A stretch of 64,000 nt of DNA, from positions 62,001-126,000 of the forward strand of contig DATCYW010000080.1 of assembly GCA_036526255.1 (NCBI GenBank), read 5' to 3'. The stretch comes from Malonomonas sp036526255. GTDB lineage: Bacteria > Desulfobacterota > Desulfuromonadia > Desulfuromonadales > Geopsychrobacteraceae. The position numbers were made by a program, and so were the translations under genes. This document shows positions 50,724-59,658 of this stretch, one piece after another; position 1 is the stretch's first letter; every line of letters begins with the position of its first letter. Below the pieces are notes generated by a model that saw only the letters and a program-made list of their open reading frames with translations, made no database searches and was not told where the DNA came from.

Positions 50724-52091
50724 ATGGATTTTCAATCCTTCGAGTTTCATCCCGGCGTCGCAAAGGGCGTCAAAGCCGCAGGCTATCAGACCCCGACGCC
50801 GATTCAGGAACAGGCGATTCCGGCCGTTATGCAGGGTGCTGATGTCATGGGGCTGGCGCAGACCGGCACCGGCAAGACGGCCGCCTTTGCGTTGCCGATC
50901 CTGCACCGGCTGATGCATGGCAAGCGGCGCGTTGTCCGGGCCCTGATCGTTGCGCCGACCCGCGAACTTGCTGAGCAGATTCACGATGCCATCAACGCTC
51001 TCGGTCGGGAAACCGGCTTGCGCTGCATCACTGTTTATGGCGGAGTTAATATTAATCCGCAGAAAAGCAAGCTGAAACAGGGGGTTGAAATCGTCGTCGC
51101 CTGCCCCGGCCGGTTGCTGGATCATATCGAGCAGGGCACCATTGACCTGGCGCAGGTAGAAGTGCTGGTGCTGGATGAAGCGGACCAGATGTTCGACATG
51201 GGCTTTTTCCCGTCCATCCGAAGACTGTTGACTCATCTGCCACAGCAGCGCCAGACCCTGCTGTTTTCTGCGACCATGCCCGCTGAAATAAGACGTCTGG
51301 CCAACGATGTGCTCACCGAGCCGGTCACCGTGCAGGTCGGCAATACCGCCCCGGCAACCACTGTCAGTCACGCAATTTACCAGGTTTCGACGCATCTTAA
51401 GACCGCCATGCTGCTTAAGCTGCTGGAGCATACCGATACCGAATCGGTGTTGATTTTTACCCGCACCAAACACCGGGCCAAGCGGCTGGGGGAACAGTTG
51501 GGCAAGGGCGGTTACAAGGCGGCGTCTCTGCAGGGGAATCTGTCGCAGAACCGGCGTCAGGAAGCGCTGGGGGGATTTCGTGACGGCACCTTTCAAATTC
51601 TGGTTGCGACTGATATCGCCGCGCGCGGCATCGACGTCAGCCAGATCTCCCACGTCATCAATTATGATATCCCCGGCACGCCGGAAGCCTACGTGCACCG
51701 CATCGGCCGGACCGGGCGGGCGGCACGGACCGGCGACGCGTTCACGCTGGTTGCGGATGAGGACAAGGCGATGGTCCGCTCGATCGAGAAGGTGCTCGGC
51801 AATGCTATCGAACGGCGGACACTGACCGGTTTCGATTTAACCGCACCTGCCCCGAAAAAAGATCAGGAGTTTGCCCGACCGCCCAGAACCCCGGCGCCTG
51901 GTAGCCGGCCGCGCCGCGCCGGGAACGCTCCAGCGCGGAAGAAGGCTGCTGCCGGCACTGGCTCAGCTGCTGGCCGACCAGGAAAAGGTGGAGCGTCGCC
52001 GTTGGCTCAGAAGAAGGAGGGTGCTGCTGGAGAAAAACCGCGTAAGCGCCGCCCAAACCGTTCACGCAGAAAAGCGCCAACGGTAAGCTAG
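50724..52091 (+). CDS. rhlE: DEAD-box RNA helicase (RhlE-like)
   Basis: ATP-dependent RNA helicase of 455 residues. All core motifs are visible: Q motif GYQTPTPIQEQAIP, motif I AQTGTGKTAA, PTRELAEQ, DEAD, SAT, and motif VI HRIGRTGRAARTG. The last 80 residues are a basic Ala/Arg/Lys/Pro-rich tail (RPRRAGNAPARKKAA and PRKRRPNRSRRKAP) typical of the RhlE branch and likely to bind RNA. Family members help in cold adaptation, ribosome assembly and RNA decay. It starts a block inserted between leuD and leuB. The symbol is by resemblance. Confidence 0.93.
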   Translation: MDFQSFEFHPGVAKGVKAAGYQTPTPIQEQAIPAVMQGADVMGLAQTGTGKTAAFALPILHRLMHGKRRVVRALIVAPTRELAEQIHDAINALGRETGLRCITVYGGVNINPQKSKLKQGVEIVVACPGRLLDHIEQGTIDLAQVEVLVLDEADQMFDMGFFPSIRRLLTHLPQQRQTLLFSATMPAEIRRLANDVLTEPVTVQVGNTAPATTVSHAIYQVSTHLKTAMLLKLLEHTDTESVLIFTRTKHRAKRLGEQLGKGGYKAASLQGNLSQNRRQEALGGFRDGTFQILVATDIAARGIDVSQISHVINYDIPGTPEAYVHRIGRTGRAARTGDAFTLVADEDKAMVRSIEKVLGNAIERRTLTGFDLTAPAPKKDQEFARPPRTPAPGSRPRRAGNAPARKKAAAGTGSAAGRPGKGGASPLAQKKEGAAGEKPRKRRPNRSRRKAPTVS

Positions 52092-52093
52092 TC

Positions 52094-53614
52094 TCAGTCC
52101 TTGTTGGCAAAATACCGCCAGCTGGGGTGATTCTGCTCCAGATCAATCAGTTCGGTCCGGTCATCGCAACTGTAGCTGGTCAGCTGTCTGGCAATCTCCT
52201 GTCGCAGGATGGTCAGGCAGTTGCCGATCAGCTCTCTGTCGAAACCTTTCGCGCCGAGTTTTAAGACCAGATCCATCACCAGAATGCGGCTGATGATCTG
52301 CCCGAACTCCATCAGTTTACGCTGCGGCATCGCCGGTTCCAGTTCGAAATCGAGCAGGCTCTGCAGCCGGTCGGCGGCGCGCTGCGTCAGCTCGAAGCTG
52401 CTTAAGTAACGGAACAGATTCTTCTCTTTGGCGATCTTCATCTGCTTGAGAAGCGCCTCGGCAATCTGCACATAGAGGATGTCGTTCGACCCCTCGAAAA
52501 TCTGGAAAGGGCGGTTGTCTACGGTGGCGCGCCCGGCGAAATGATCCAGCCGGTAGCCTTTGGCGCCGACCAGTTGCAGCAGTGATTGGGAGGCTTCCTG
52601 CATCAGGTCGGTGATGCAGGTTTTGATGGCGTTGGCCTCCAGCCCCTGCGCGGCCAGATCATTTTCGATGCCAGCCTTTTCACAACTGTTGACGCACATC
52701 GCCGAACAGATGGTGAAGGCGGCCTGGATGCGCGTCAGCCGTGCCTGGGCCTGATCGTAGCTGAGCAGGTTTTTGCCACCGATCAGTCGTTCACGACAAT
52801 GGCTGGTGGCTTCATCCAGAATCCGAGTGATGAACCCCATCGCCATAGCCGGGAACTGCATGCGGCTGCGGTGCAGCAGGTCGAGCATCATCTTGATGCC
52901 GGTGCTGTGCGGCACCAGCCGCCGCGTCGCGGGGATGTTGACATCGATCCGGTTGCGGCCGTAGGGGATCATGTAGAGGCCGAGATTTTTGAACTTCTCC
53001 TCAACGACGACCCGCTGATCGGGGGCGTTGGCATCACAGATGAAAAAGTCGATGTCGCGGCCGAGCCCTTTGCTCGGGCTGAACTGGCGCGCTGTCAGCA
53101 GCCAGTAATCGGCCCAGCCGGTGAGTCCGGCCCAGTGCTTGGTCCCCTGCAGGTGATAGTGTTCATTCTGCTGCGTCCAGCTGCTCTGCATGTGCAGCGC
53201 GTCGCTGCCATAGTCCGGCTCGGTGATCATCAAGCCACCCATTTTTCGATTCTGCAGAAAATCAGCAAAAACCGTTGTACGCGCCTCCTCATGTCCATAT
53301 TTGCTGACCGGCTGAATGAACAGTGCCCAGTTGATACCGAAGATCAGAGCCAGGGCGAGAGATTCGTAGGACGCTGCCTCAACCAGGGCGATCCCTTCGT
53401 GTTGGTGGCCGCCGCGTCCGCCATGCTCGCTTGGAATAAAGGTCGAGAGCGGGTTGCAGGCCATGATTTCCCGCAGCACATACGGTGGCAGACCGCGTTC
53501 AGTGCTGAGCTGATTGAGGTCTTCGCGCTGGTGGAAGACATTGTTCAGGTTGGATTTGAAGTGCTGCAGAAATTCTGGGAAGGGGGTGACGCTGTCACTT
53601 TTTGCAGATTTCAT
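52094..53614 (-). CDS. Acyl-CoA dehydrogenase family protein
   Basis: FAD-dependent acyl-CoA dehydrogenase of 506 residues, longer than the usual 380-400 because of about 100 extra C-terminal residues. MITEPDYGSDALHM and GTKHWAGLTGWADYW are FAD and substrate blocks, and the catalytic base glutamate sits in QIFEGSNDILYVQIAEALL. The substrate is not clear; the extended form is seen in a few bacterial subgroups. It is convergent with the helicase gene (only two bases between the stops) and stands alone. Confidence 0.88.
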   Translation of the reverse strand: MKSAKSDSVTPFPEFLQHFKSNLNNVFHQREDLNQLSTERGLPPYVLREIMACNPLSTFIPSEHGGRGGHQHEGIALVEAASYESLALALIFGINWALFIQPVSKYGHEEARTTVFADFLQNRKMGGLMITEPDYGSDALHMQSSWTQQNEHYHLQGTKHWAGLTGWADYWLLTARQFSPSKGLGRDIDFFICDANAPDQRVVVEEKFKNLGLYMIPYGRNRIDVNIPATRRLVPHSTGIKMMLDLLHRSRMQFPAMAMGFITRILDEATSHCRERLIGGKNLLSYDQAQARLTRIQAAFTICSAMCVNSCEKAGIENDLAAQGLEANAIKTCITDLMQEASQSLLQLVGAKGYRLDHFAGRATVDNRPFQIFEGSNDILYVQIAEALLKQMKIAKEKNLFRYLSSFELTQRAADRLQSLLDFELEPAMPQRKLMEFGQIISRILVMDLVLKLGAKGFDRELIGNCLTILRQEIARQLTSYSCDDRTELIDLEQNHPSWRYFANKD

Positions 53615-53691
53615 CGCTCATGTCCCGGGCTAGAGGTGGCAGGCTTATGAAATCTTTATTGTACCCCGACTCGCTTCATCCACAAGCAGGG

Positions 53692-53730
53692 ACGCAGGCG
53701 CACTGGACAAGTTGTTCGGTGCGCCTGCGT
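53692..53730. repeat. Perfect inverted repeat downstream of the cytochrome gene
   Basis: ACGCAGGCGCAC (53692-53703) and GTGCGCCTGCGT (53719-53730), a 12-base perfect stem with a 15-base loop and no T tract. It lies right after the cytochrome stop (leftward) and may act as a terminator or mRNA 3'-end stabiliser. Confidence 0.55.
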
Positions 53731-53750
53731 TGTCAGGGTGGCGTCGCAGG

Positions 53751-54887
53751 TTACTGGCTGTTATCTCCATCTTTTGCGGTATGACAGGTAAAGCAACCGC
53801 AGTTGTTGTTGACTGTGTCGGCTTCGCAGTCGCCAACGTAGTCCCAGCGCAGCATGTCGGGATAATCGCTGGCGTGTGCCACGTGACAGGACATGCAGAC
53901 CACCGCATCACTTCCGGGAGTGACCACGCCGCTGGCTATCGATGGAACGCTGCCGGTGCGGGCAATCGGGACCATCGGGTTGTAGACCGTGTAAAGGCTG
54001 TATTCGCGGCCGTCGTTCGGCAGTACCAGGTCAGTCGGGTGGCGGATAAAGGGGGATGAGGCGGTCGCACCGATGCCGCTCGATCTGTCGGTCTTGATGG
54101 TGTGAAAGTTGCCGTGGCAGGTTGCGCAATACTGGCTCATGCTCCCATTCGGAGTTTTAACACCGAGGCCTGAGTGGCAGGATGTGGTCCCGCCGGAACA
54201 ACCCAGCTTTATCGGCGTGGTCAGGCCGAAGTACTCGTTGTGATCAGTGCTTGATCTGGTGTATTGCCAGTCGTTGTCTTCCAGTCCTTTGACCCCGGTC
54301 AGAAAGCGGTAGCTGTTGCCGACGTTGTCTGCGACATCGAGCTTGCCATCGACATTGTTGTGATGGGCACCGTTGATCCCCTTGGGCAGCGTGGAGGGAG
54401 CATATCTGTAGCCGTGACAACCGTTGGTTCCGGCACAGGTCAGCAGCGCTGTGTTGACAATATAGCCCTCATGTCCGGATTGCTGGATGCCGCCGGGCAG
54501 TGCAGTGATGGTTGCGTCCATGCCGGTCAGTTCGGCAATGTTGTGCCCCTTGCCATCCGATGCGCCGGAGCCCTTCATCCCGGTAATAAAGGCAAAATTA
54601 CCGCCGGCCAGGTCGGTCGCTTCAGAGTGCATGACCTGTGGAATGAAATCGCTACCCACAGAAACCAGCGCTTGTGTTCCGCCCTGCGCGTGGCAACCGA
54701 GGCAGGTGCCTCTCAGCAGTCCGGCGTTCGGAGCTTCGGCGTCATCATAGTTCATGCTCGCGCCGTTCTGGCTATTGTGCATGGTGTGGCAGTTGGAGCA
54801 ACTTCCCTGGATTCCGGCAATTGCAGACAGGGACGTGATAAGAAGCAGGATTGCTGTCATTAGTAGTTTTCTCAGAATTAATTCCAT
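53751..54887 (-). CDS. Exported multihaem c-type cytochrome
   Basis: A 378-residue periplasmic or outer-surface cytochrome with a signal peptide (about residues 1-24). Five standard haem-attachment motifs are present: CSNCH (30-34), CLGCH (62-66), CATCH (254-258), CMSCH (331-335) and CFTCH (365-369). Two longer ones, C151-x5-CH and C230-x6-CH, could bind further haems or metal. Such cytochromes carry electrons toward extracellular or periplasmic acceptors in metal-reducing anaerobes. Specific role unknown. AGGGGG precedes the ATG at 54887; the promoter is at 54945-54973. Leftward transcription with no neighbour in the operon. Confidence 0.9.
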   Translation of the reverse strand: MELILRKLLMTAILLLITSLSAIAGIQGSCSNCHTMHNSQNGASMNYDDAEAPNAGLLRGTCLGCHAQGGTQALVSVGSDFIPQVMHSEATDLAGGNFAFITGMKGSGASDGKGHNIAELTGMDATITALPGGIQQSGHEGYIVNTALLTCAGTNGCHGYRYAPSTLPKGINGAHHNNVDGKLDVADNVGNSYRFLTGVKGLEDNDWQYTRSSTDHNEYFGLTTPIKLGCSGGTTSCHSGLGVKTPNGSMSQYCATCHGNFHTIKTDRSSGIGATASSPFIRHPTDLVLPNDGREYSLYTVYNPMVPIARTGSVPSIASGVVTPGSDAVVCMSCHVAHASDYPDMLRWDYVGDCEADTVNNNCGCFTCHTAKDGDNSQ

Positions 54888-54944
54888 CGGCGTGGCCCCC
54901 TTGCTGAAGTGATAAATTCTTTCATGTTTTTTCGACGCTAGGTG

Positions 54945-54973
54945 ATTATAGCCGCTGAGACAAGCAGTGTCTT
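54945..54973 (-). promoter_or_regulatory. Promoter of the cytochrome gene
   Basis: Minus-strand AAGACA (54968-54973), 17-base spacer, perfect TATAAT (54945-54950), 58 bases before the start. Confidence 0.6.
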
Positions 54974-55306
54974 TGTGGTCATGGTGTGGAAGTTGCTGAT
55001 TTTAAAGCAGATTGCCTGAAGACATGGTGGTTTTCTACGGAGAGTTGTTGTGGTTTGTTTTGGGCGGTTCCAGTGCTATGGCGTACATTAATCTAATTGT
55101 TTGTAGTTACTGGCGGTTTTTTGGCCGAGATTGCCGTGTTTTGACGAAAAATCGCGTATATCCGGTATGTTGTTTAGCTATTAATGTGCTCTCTCATATA
55201 GAGAATAAATAATTATTAAGTATCTTAATGATAGGCTGAAGAGTTATTCAAGGAGACGATATTACCAGTCTATAAAAGTATCCTCCTGTCAGCAGTCAAA
55301 AAGGGT
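54974..55306. other. AT-rich intergenic region without a recognised gene
   Basis: A 330-base stretch clearly richer in A and T than its surroundings. A 66-codon frame at 55012-55212 has no ribosome site and a composition unlike the neighbours, and I do not call it. A GG-N10-GC pair at 54982-54997 resembles a sigma-54 promoter weakly. Nothing else was seen; the leuB promoter follows. Confidence 0.5.
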
Positions 55307-55335
55307 TTGACAAAAAATGACCTGCTTCCTATAGT
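55307..55335 (+). promoter_or_regulatory. Promoter of leuB
   Basis: Consensus TTGACA (55307-55312), 17-base spacer, TATAGT (55330-55335). About 54 bases of leader precede leuB, with no T-box or other leader motif. Confidence 0.85.
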
Positions 55336-55395
55336 TTCAGCGCTTTTCGGCCCCCCAGTGCGGGTCTTTTGCTTATTCATTGAGGAGAGATTTAG

Positions 55396-56484
55396 ATGGC
55401 GTCGACATACAAGATTGCGGTACTTCCCGGTGATGGAATCGGGCCTGAGGTTATGGCGGAAGCTCTGAAGGTACTTGATGTAATCGAAAAGAAATATGAT
55501 GTGACCTTTGCGCGCACTTTGGCCAACGTTGGCGGTGCCGGTATCGACAATGAAGGGAAGGCGTTGCCGGAGAGTACCGTTGATCTCTGCCGTGCTTCTG
55601 ACGCTATCCTGTTCGGCAGTGTTGGCGGCCCCAAGTGGGAGAGCCTGCCTCCTGACAAGCAGCCTGAGCGGGGCGCGCTGTTGCCGTTGCGTAAGATTTT
55701 CGGCCTGTTCTGTAATCTGCGCCCGGCGATTATTTTCCCCGCGCTCACCGGTGCTTCTAGTCTTAAAGAGAGCGTGATTGAAGGTGGTTTCGACCTGCTA
55801 GTGGTTCGTGAACTGACCGGTGGTATTTATTTCGCTCAGCCAAAAGGAATTACCGGTGAGGGTCCCGAGAGGACCGGTTTTGATACCATGAAGTATTCCG
55901 AAGCCGAGATTGAGCGGATCAGCCATGTGGCGTTCGAGGCTGCCCGCAAGCGTGGCAAGAAGGTCTGCTCCATCGATAAAGCCAACGTTCTTTCGACCTC
56001 TATTGTCTGGCGTGAAGTGGTGACGCGGGTCGCCAAGCAGTATCCGGATATTGAGCTCTCGCATATGTACGTTGACAACGCCGCCATGCAGTTGGTCAAG
56101 TGGCCGAAGCAGTTCGACGTCATGCTCTGCGGCAATATGTTTGGCGACATCATCTCTGATGAAGCGGCGATGTTGACCGGTTCGCTGGGGATGCTGCCGA
56201 GTGCTTCGCTGGCCGAAGGTTCGTTTGGTATGTATGAGCCTTCCGGCGGCAGCGCACCGGATATTGCCGGACAGGGAATCGCCAATCCGATTGCGCAGAT
56301 TCTTTCGGCTTCGATGATGCTGCGCTATTCCTTCGGCATGGTCGAGGCGGCTGATGCCATCGCGATGGCGGTTGAAAAAACCTTGAATGACGGTTTTCGC
56401 ACCAGTGATATCTTTCAAGGTGCGGCAGGTGAGAAGAAGGTCAATACGGTCGAAATCGGCGCCGAGATTATCGCTCGTCTGTAG
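55396..56484 (+). CDS. leuB: 3-isopropylmalate dehydrogenase
   Basis: NAD-dependent oxidative decarboxylation of 3-isopropylmalate, third step of leucine synthesis; 362 residues. VLPGDGIGPEVMAEALKVL, VRELTGGIYFAQPKG, the metal-site aspartates in NMFGDIISDEAAMLTGSLGMLPSAS and the NAD site in EPSGGSAPDIAGQGIANP are typical. It is separated from leuACD by three unrelated genes and has its own strong promoter without a T-box, so its control differs from theirs. Confidence 0.97.
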   Translation: MASTYKIAVLPGDGIGPEVMAEALKVLDVIEKKYDVTFARTLANVGGAGIDNEGKALPESTVDLCRASDAILFGSVGGPKWESLPPDKQPERGALLPLRKIFGLFCNLRPAIIFPALTGASSLKESVIEGGFDLLVVRELTGGIYFAQPKGITGEGPERTGFDTMKYSEAEIERISHVAFEAARKRGKKVCSIDKANVLSTSIVWREVVTRVAKQYPDIELSHMYVDNAAMQLVKWPKQFDVMLCGNMFGDIISDEAAMLTGSLGMLPSASLAEGSFGMYEPSGGSAPDIAGQGIANPIAQILSASMMLRYSFGMVEAADAIAMAVEKTLNDGFRTSDIFQGAAGEKKVNTVEIGAEIIARL

Positions 56485-56562
56485 CGGTTGCGACTGCTTG
56501 ATTGGATGACATAAAAACATGAGGACAAGTTTTGGCTGTTCTCGGGAACGATAGCAGTAAAG

Positions 56563-56592
56563 CAGGGGGCTGATTCAGCCCCCTGTTAGCTT
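56563..56592 (+). terminator. Hairpin after leuB
   Basis: CAGGGGGCTG (56563-56572), loop ATT, CAGCCCCCTG (56576-56585), then TTAGCTTT. Perfect ten-base stem but an interrupted T tract. Confidence 0.65.
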
Positions 56593-56674
56593 TGGGGCAG
56601 GTGTTCATTTTGCTTGGGTGGGTCGCTGAGGATTTATGTTTCGCTTCTGTTTAGTGGAAGCCCGGATGGATTGA

Positions 56675-57409
56675 ATGGCAAGAATCAAGTTGACGATCGA
56701 GTACGATGGTACCGATTACGTCGGCTGGCAGTTTCAGCCGAACGGGATTTCGATTCAGCAGCGGGTTGAAGAGGCGTTGGAGAAACTTCTCGGGGAGCAG
56801 GTGCGAGTACATTCTTCCGGACGCACTGATGCTGGTGTTCATGCGCTGGGGATGGTTTGTCATTTAGAGACAGCAAGAGAGTTGCCGTTGTCGGCTTGGC
56901 GCGAAGGGTTGAATCGTTTCTTGCCGGCTGATATTGCTATCTGTAATGCTGAAAGTGTAGGCGAAGATTTTCATGCCCGCTTTTCGGCGGTTGGTAAATG
57001 TTATCGCTACCGTGTGCTCTGTTCAGAGGTTCGCTCGCCGCTACAGCAGCGTACCAGTTGGCAGATTCGACAAAAGTTGGACCACGTGGCAGTTCGGCAA
57101 GCGGCAGATTTGTTGGTCGGCGAACACGATTTTGCAGCGTTTCGCACCAGTGGCTGTGTCGCGGCGACGACGCGGCGGCAGATTTTTTCAGTAAAAGTGA
57201 GCGAAGAAGAAAATCTGCTATTGATCGATGTTTGTGGTTCCGGATTCTTGAAAAATATGGTACGTATGCTGGTTGGTACTCTCATAGAGGTCGGTCGCGG
57301 TAGGCGACCGGTGACAGATGTCTCGGCGCTACTTTCCGGTTGTTCCTCAGTAGCTCCAGCCCTGACGGCTCCACCGCAGGGTTTGTGCCTGATGGCTGTC
57401 TATTATTGA
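56675..57409 (+). CDS. truA: tRNA pseudouridine synthase A
   Basis: Modifies uridines 38-40 of the tRNA anticodon arm; 244 residues. The catalytic aspartate is in SSGRTDAGVHALGMV, and FLKNMVRMLVGTLIEVGRGR is the C-terminal family block. The ATG at 56675 gives MARIKLTIEYDGTDYVGWQ. It precedes the rplM-rpsI pair, which has its own promoter. Confidence 0.96.
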   Translation: MARIKLTIEYDGTDYVGWQFQPNGISIQQRVEEALEKLLGEQVRVHSSGRTDAGVHALGMVCHLETARELPLSAWREGLNRFLPADIAICNAESVGEDFHARFSAVGKCYRYRVLCSEVRSPLQQRTSWQIRQKLDHVAVRQAADLLVGEHDFAAFRTSGCVAATTRRQIFSVKVSEEENLLLIDVCGSGFLKNMVRMLVGTLIEVGRGRRPVTDVSALLSGCSSVAPALTAPPQGLCLMAVYY

Positions 57410-57459
57410 GAGGCTTTTTTGCATCTCGGGCAAGTGCGAAAAAGCAGGCACGAATTCCC

Positions 57460-57488
57460 TTGACAGCTTTTGGTTATTCGGCTAGTTT
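57460..57488 (+). promoter_or_regulatory. Promoter of rplM-rpsI
   Basis: Consensus TTGACA (57460-57465), 17-base spacer, TAGTTT (57483-57488), 55 bases before rplM. Confidence 0.65.
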
Positions 57489-57542
57489 CTTCGCTTTGTG
57501 AGCCCCGCAACCCTAAGAGTTTGAAATCTGGAGAGGAACGCG

Positions 57543-57971
57543 ATGAGTACTCAAGTCGCTAAAGAGCAAGATATCGTAAGAAGTTGGTTTATCGTAGATC
57601 TGGAGGACGTTGTCCTCGGTCGTGCTGCAACAGAGATTGCCCGTGTTCTGCGTGGTAAGCATAAGCCGATTTATACCCCAAGTGTTGATACCGGTGATTT
57701 TGTTGTTGTGCTGAATGCCGACAAGGTCAAAATGACTGGTAATAAGCTGGCAGACAAGAAGTATTATCACCACACTGGCTACCCCGGCGGTATCCGCGAG
57801 ATCACTGCGGAGAAACTGCTGGCCAAGAAGCCGGAGATGGTGATTCAGGCTGCTGTGAAAGGGATGTTGCCCAAGAATAAACTGGGCAGCAAGATGTTCA
57901 AGAAACTCAAGGTTTACGCCGGTGGTGATCATCCTCATGCCGCCCAGCAGCCTAAAGAACTGAAGATTTAG
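57543..57971 (+). CDS. rplM: 50S ribosomal protein L13
   Basis: Large-subunit ribosomal protein L13, 142 residues. VDLEDVVLGRAATEIARVLRGKHKP, GDFVVVLNADKVKMTGNK and the C-terminal KVYAGGDHPHAAQQP are unmistakable. It is paired with rpsI (12 bases apart), the near-universal bacterial arrangement. Confidence 0.98.
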   Translation: MSTQVAKEQDIVRSWFIVDLEDVVLGRAATEIARVLRGKHKPIYTPSVDTGDFVVVLNADKVKMTGNKLADKKYYHHTGYPGGIREITAEKLLAKKPEMVIQAAVKGMLPKNKLGSKMFKKLKVYAGGDHPHAAQQPKELKI

Positions 57972-57983
57972 GAGATAGCTTAG

Positions 57984-58376
57984 ATGGCTGAGCAGAAGTT
58001 CTACGCAACTGGTAAAAGAAAAACTTCGATTGCCCGTGTCTGGTTGAAGCCTGGCAGTGGTGAAATTAACATTAACAAGCGCACTATCGATGAGTTCTTC
58101 GGTCGTGAAACTTCAAAAATGGTTGTTCGTCAGCCGTTGGAGTTGACCGACAACATCGGTAAGTTCGATATCTTTGTCAATGTTTGTGGTGGTGGCGCAT
58201 CTGGTCAGGCTGGCGCTATCAAGCACGGTATCACCAAGGCACTGCTTGAGGTTAATCCGTCTCTGCGCGGTGTCCTGAAGAAATCCGGCTTCATTACTCG
58301 TGACAGCCGCATCAAGGAACGTAAAAAGTACGGCCGCAAAGCTGCACGCGCGAGCTACCAGTTCTCCAAGCGTTAA
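57984..58376 (+). CDS. rpsI: 30S ribosomal protein S9
   Basis: Small-subunit ribosomal protein S9, 130 residues. YATGKRKTSIARVWLKPGSG at the start and the basic C-terminus ending YQFSKR, which reaches the P-site tRNA, are typical. AGGAG precedes the ATG. A strong terminator follows. Confidence 0.98.
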   Translation: MAEQKFYATGKRKTSIARVWLKPGSGEININKRTIDEFFGRETSKMVVRQPLELTDNIGKFDIFVNVCGGGASGQAGAIKHGITKALLEVNPSLRGVLKKSGFITRDSRIKERKKYGRKAARASYQFSKR

Positions 58377-58407
58377 ATCGCTTACGACTGCTTGCAGTCA
58401 AGTCGCT

Positions 58408-58448
58408 CAAAAAGAGGGAAGCCCATGCGGGTTTCCCTCTTTTTTTGT
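58408..58448 (+). terminator. Terminator of rplM-rpsI
   Basis: GAGGGAA-GCCC and GGG-TTTCCCTC pair around 58414-58440, flanked by A5 and T8. Confidence 0.92.
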
Positions 58449-58465
58449 TAGTCCGCCGGCAACGG

Positions 58466-58494
58466 TCGACTTTGCTTGCGGTGGGCGGTATGAT
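58466..58494 (+). promoter_or_regulatory. Promoter of argC
   Basis: TCGACT (58466-58471), 17-base spacer, TATGAT (58489-58494), 48 bases before argC. Confidence 0.5.
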
Positions 58495-58542
58495 GCCTAA
58501 TATTGCTTAAGTTTTCCATGCTTCTATAGAGACGAGGTTCGT

Positions 58543-59580
58543 ATGATAAAGGTTGCAGTTGTCGGTGCCAGTGGCTACACCGGCGTTGAGTTGCTCCGGT
58601 TGCTGGTCGGTCATCCCGAGGTGGAAATCACTTGTGTCACCTCGCGTCAACACGAGGGCGTTCCTATCAGTCAGGTGTTTCCATCGTTGAGTGGTTTTTG
58701 CGACCAGGTCTGCGCTCCGCTCGATGTGGCTGTGATTGCCGAGCAGGCGCAATTGATTTTTACCGCCTTGCCGCATAAGTCAGCCATGGAGGTCATTCCG
58801 GATTTCTTGTCGGCTGGTTGCAAGGTTATCGATCTTTCAGCGGATTACCGTTTGCGTGACAAGGCTGTTTACGAGCATTGGTATCAGGCGCACACGAGTC
58901 CTGAACTCCTCGGTGAAGCGGTTTATGGTTTGCCGGAACTGTTTCGGCCGCAGATCGCAACTGCCCGCCTGGTCGCTAACCCGGGCTGCTACCCGACCAG
59001 TGTCGCACTGGGTCTGGCACCCTTGTTGGCTAACGGTCTGATTGATAACGCGTCATTGGTGATCGACAGTAAGTCTGGCACGACCGGCGCCGGTCGCGCG
59101 GCCAAGCAGGGCAGCCTTTACTGCGAGGTCAACGAGGGGTTCAAAGCTTACGGTGTTGCCAGTCATCGCCATACGCCGGAGATTGAACAGACCCTGACAA
59201 CTCTGGCGGGCAGTCCGGTGCAGGTGAGTTTCACTCCGCATCTGTTGCCGGTCAATCGGGGAATTCTGTCAACCATCTATGCAACGTTGCAGGAACAGAA
59301 GACGAGTGACGAACTGGTCGCTCTTTTTCGCGAGTATTATGCCGGAGAGTCCTTCGTGCGGGTAATGCCGGGGCGGGATTTGCCGAATGTGGCTTATGTC
59401 AGGGGGACTAACTTTTGTGATCTGGGGGTAGTCAGCGACCCGCGCACCGGGCGGGTAATCGTCATTTCGGCGATAGATAATCTGGTCAAGGGGGCAGCCG
59501 GTCAGGCCGTGCAGAACATGAACCTGCTTTATGGCTTGAAAGAACAGCTCGGGTTGGGGATTGTGCCACTTTTCCCCTAG
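58543..59580 (+). CDS. argC: N-acetyl-gamma-glutamyl-phosphate reductase
   Basis: NADPH-dependent third step of arginine synthesis; 345 residues. The nucleotide loop is VVGASGYTGVELLRLL, the catalytic cysteine is in ANPGCYPTSV, and the SKSGTTGAGRAAKQ and HRHTPEIEQ blocks follow. It stands alone: other arg genes are not in the window. A 78-base gap separates it from the pseudokinase gene. Confidence 0.97.
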   Translation: MIKVAVVGASGYTGVELLRLLVGHPEVEITCVTSRQHEGVPISQVFPSLSGFCDQVCAPLDVAVIAEQAQLIFTALPHKSAMEVIPDFLSAGCKVIDLSADYRLRDKAVYEHWYQAHTSPELLGEAVYGLPELFRPQIATARLVANPGCYPTSVALGLAPLLANGLIDNASLVIDSKSGTTGAGRAAKQGSLYCEVNEGFKAYGVASHRHTPEIEQTLTTLAGSPVQVSFTPHLLPVNRGILSTIYATLQEQKTSDELVALFREYYAGESFVRVMPGRDLPNVAYVRGTNFCDLGVVSDPRTGRVIVISAIDNLVKGAAGQAVQNMNLLYGLKEQLGLGIVPLFP

Positions 59581-59658
59581 TCTTCAGCAGTAAATAATCG
59601 TAGGATACGCAGTTAAATTATCCTTAAGTTTCACCTGCGTAAGTTGAGGAGTTTCTGA

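Noticed and set aside
52586..53650. A 354-codon plus-strand frame opposite the acyl-CoA dehydrogenase
   Set aside because: Shadow of the dehydrogenase gene, which has all family motifs; the plus frame has none.
54982..54997. A GG-N10-GC sigma-54-like pair (TGG ... TTGCT)
   Set aside because: Only the minimal dinucleotides match; the rest of the -24 element does not, and no gene follows at a proper distance on that strand.
55012..55212. A 66-codon plus-strand frame in the AT-rich gap before leuB
   Set aside because: No ribosome site, no family resemblance, and composition unlike the coding neighbours. The single hydrophobic stretch is not enough to call a gene.
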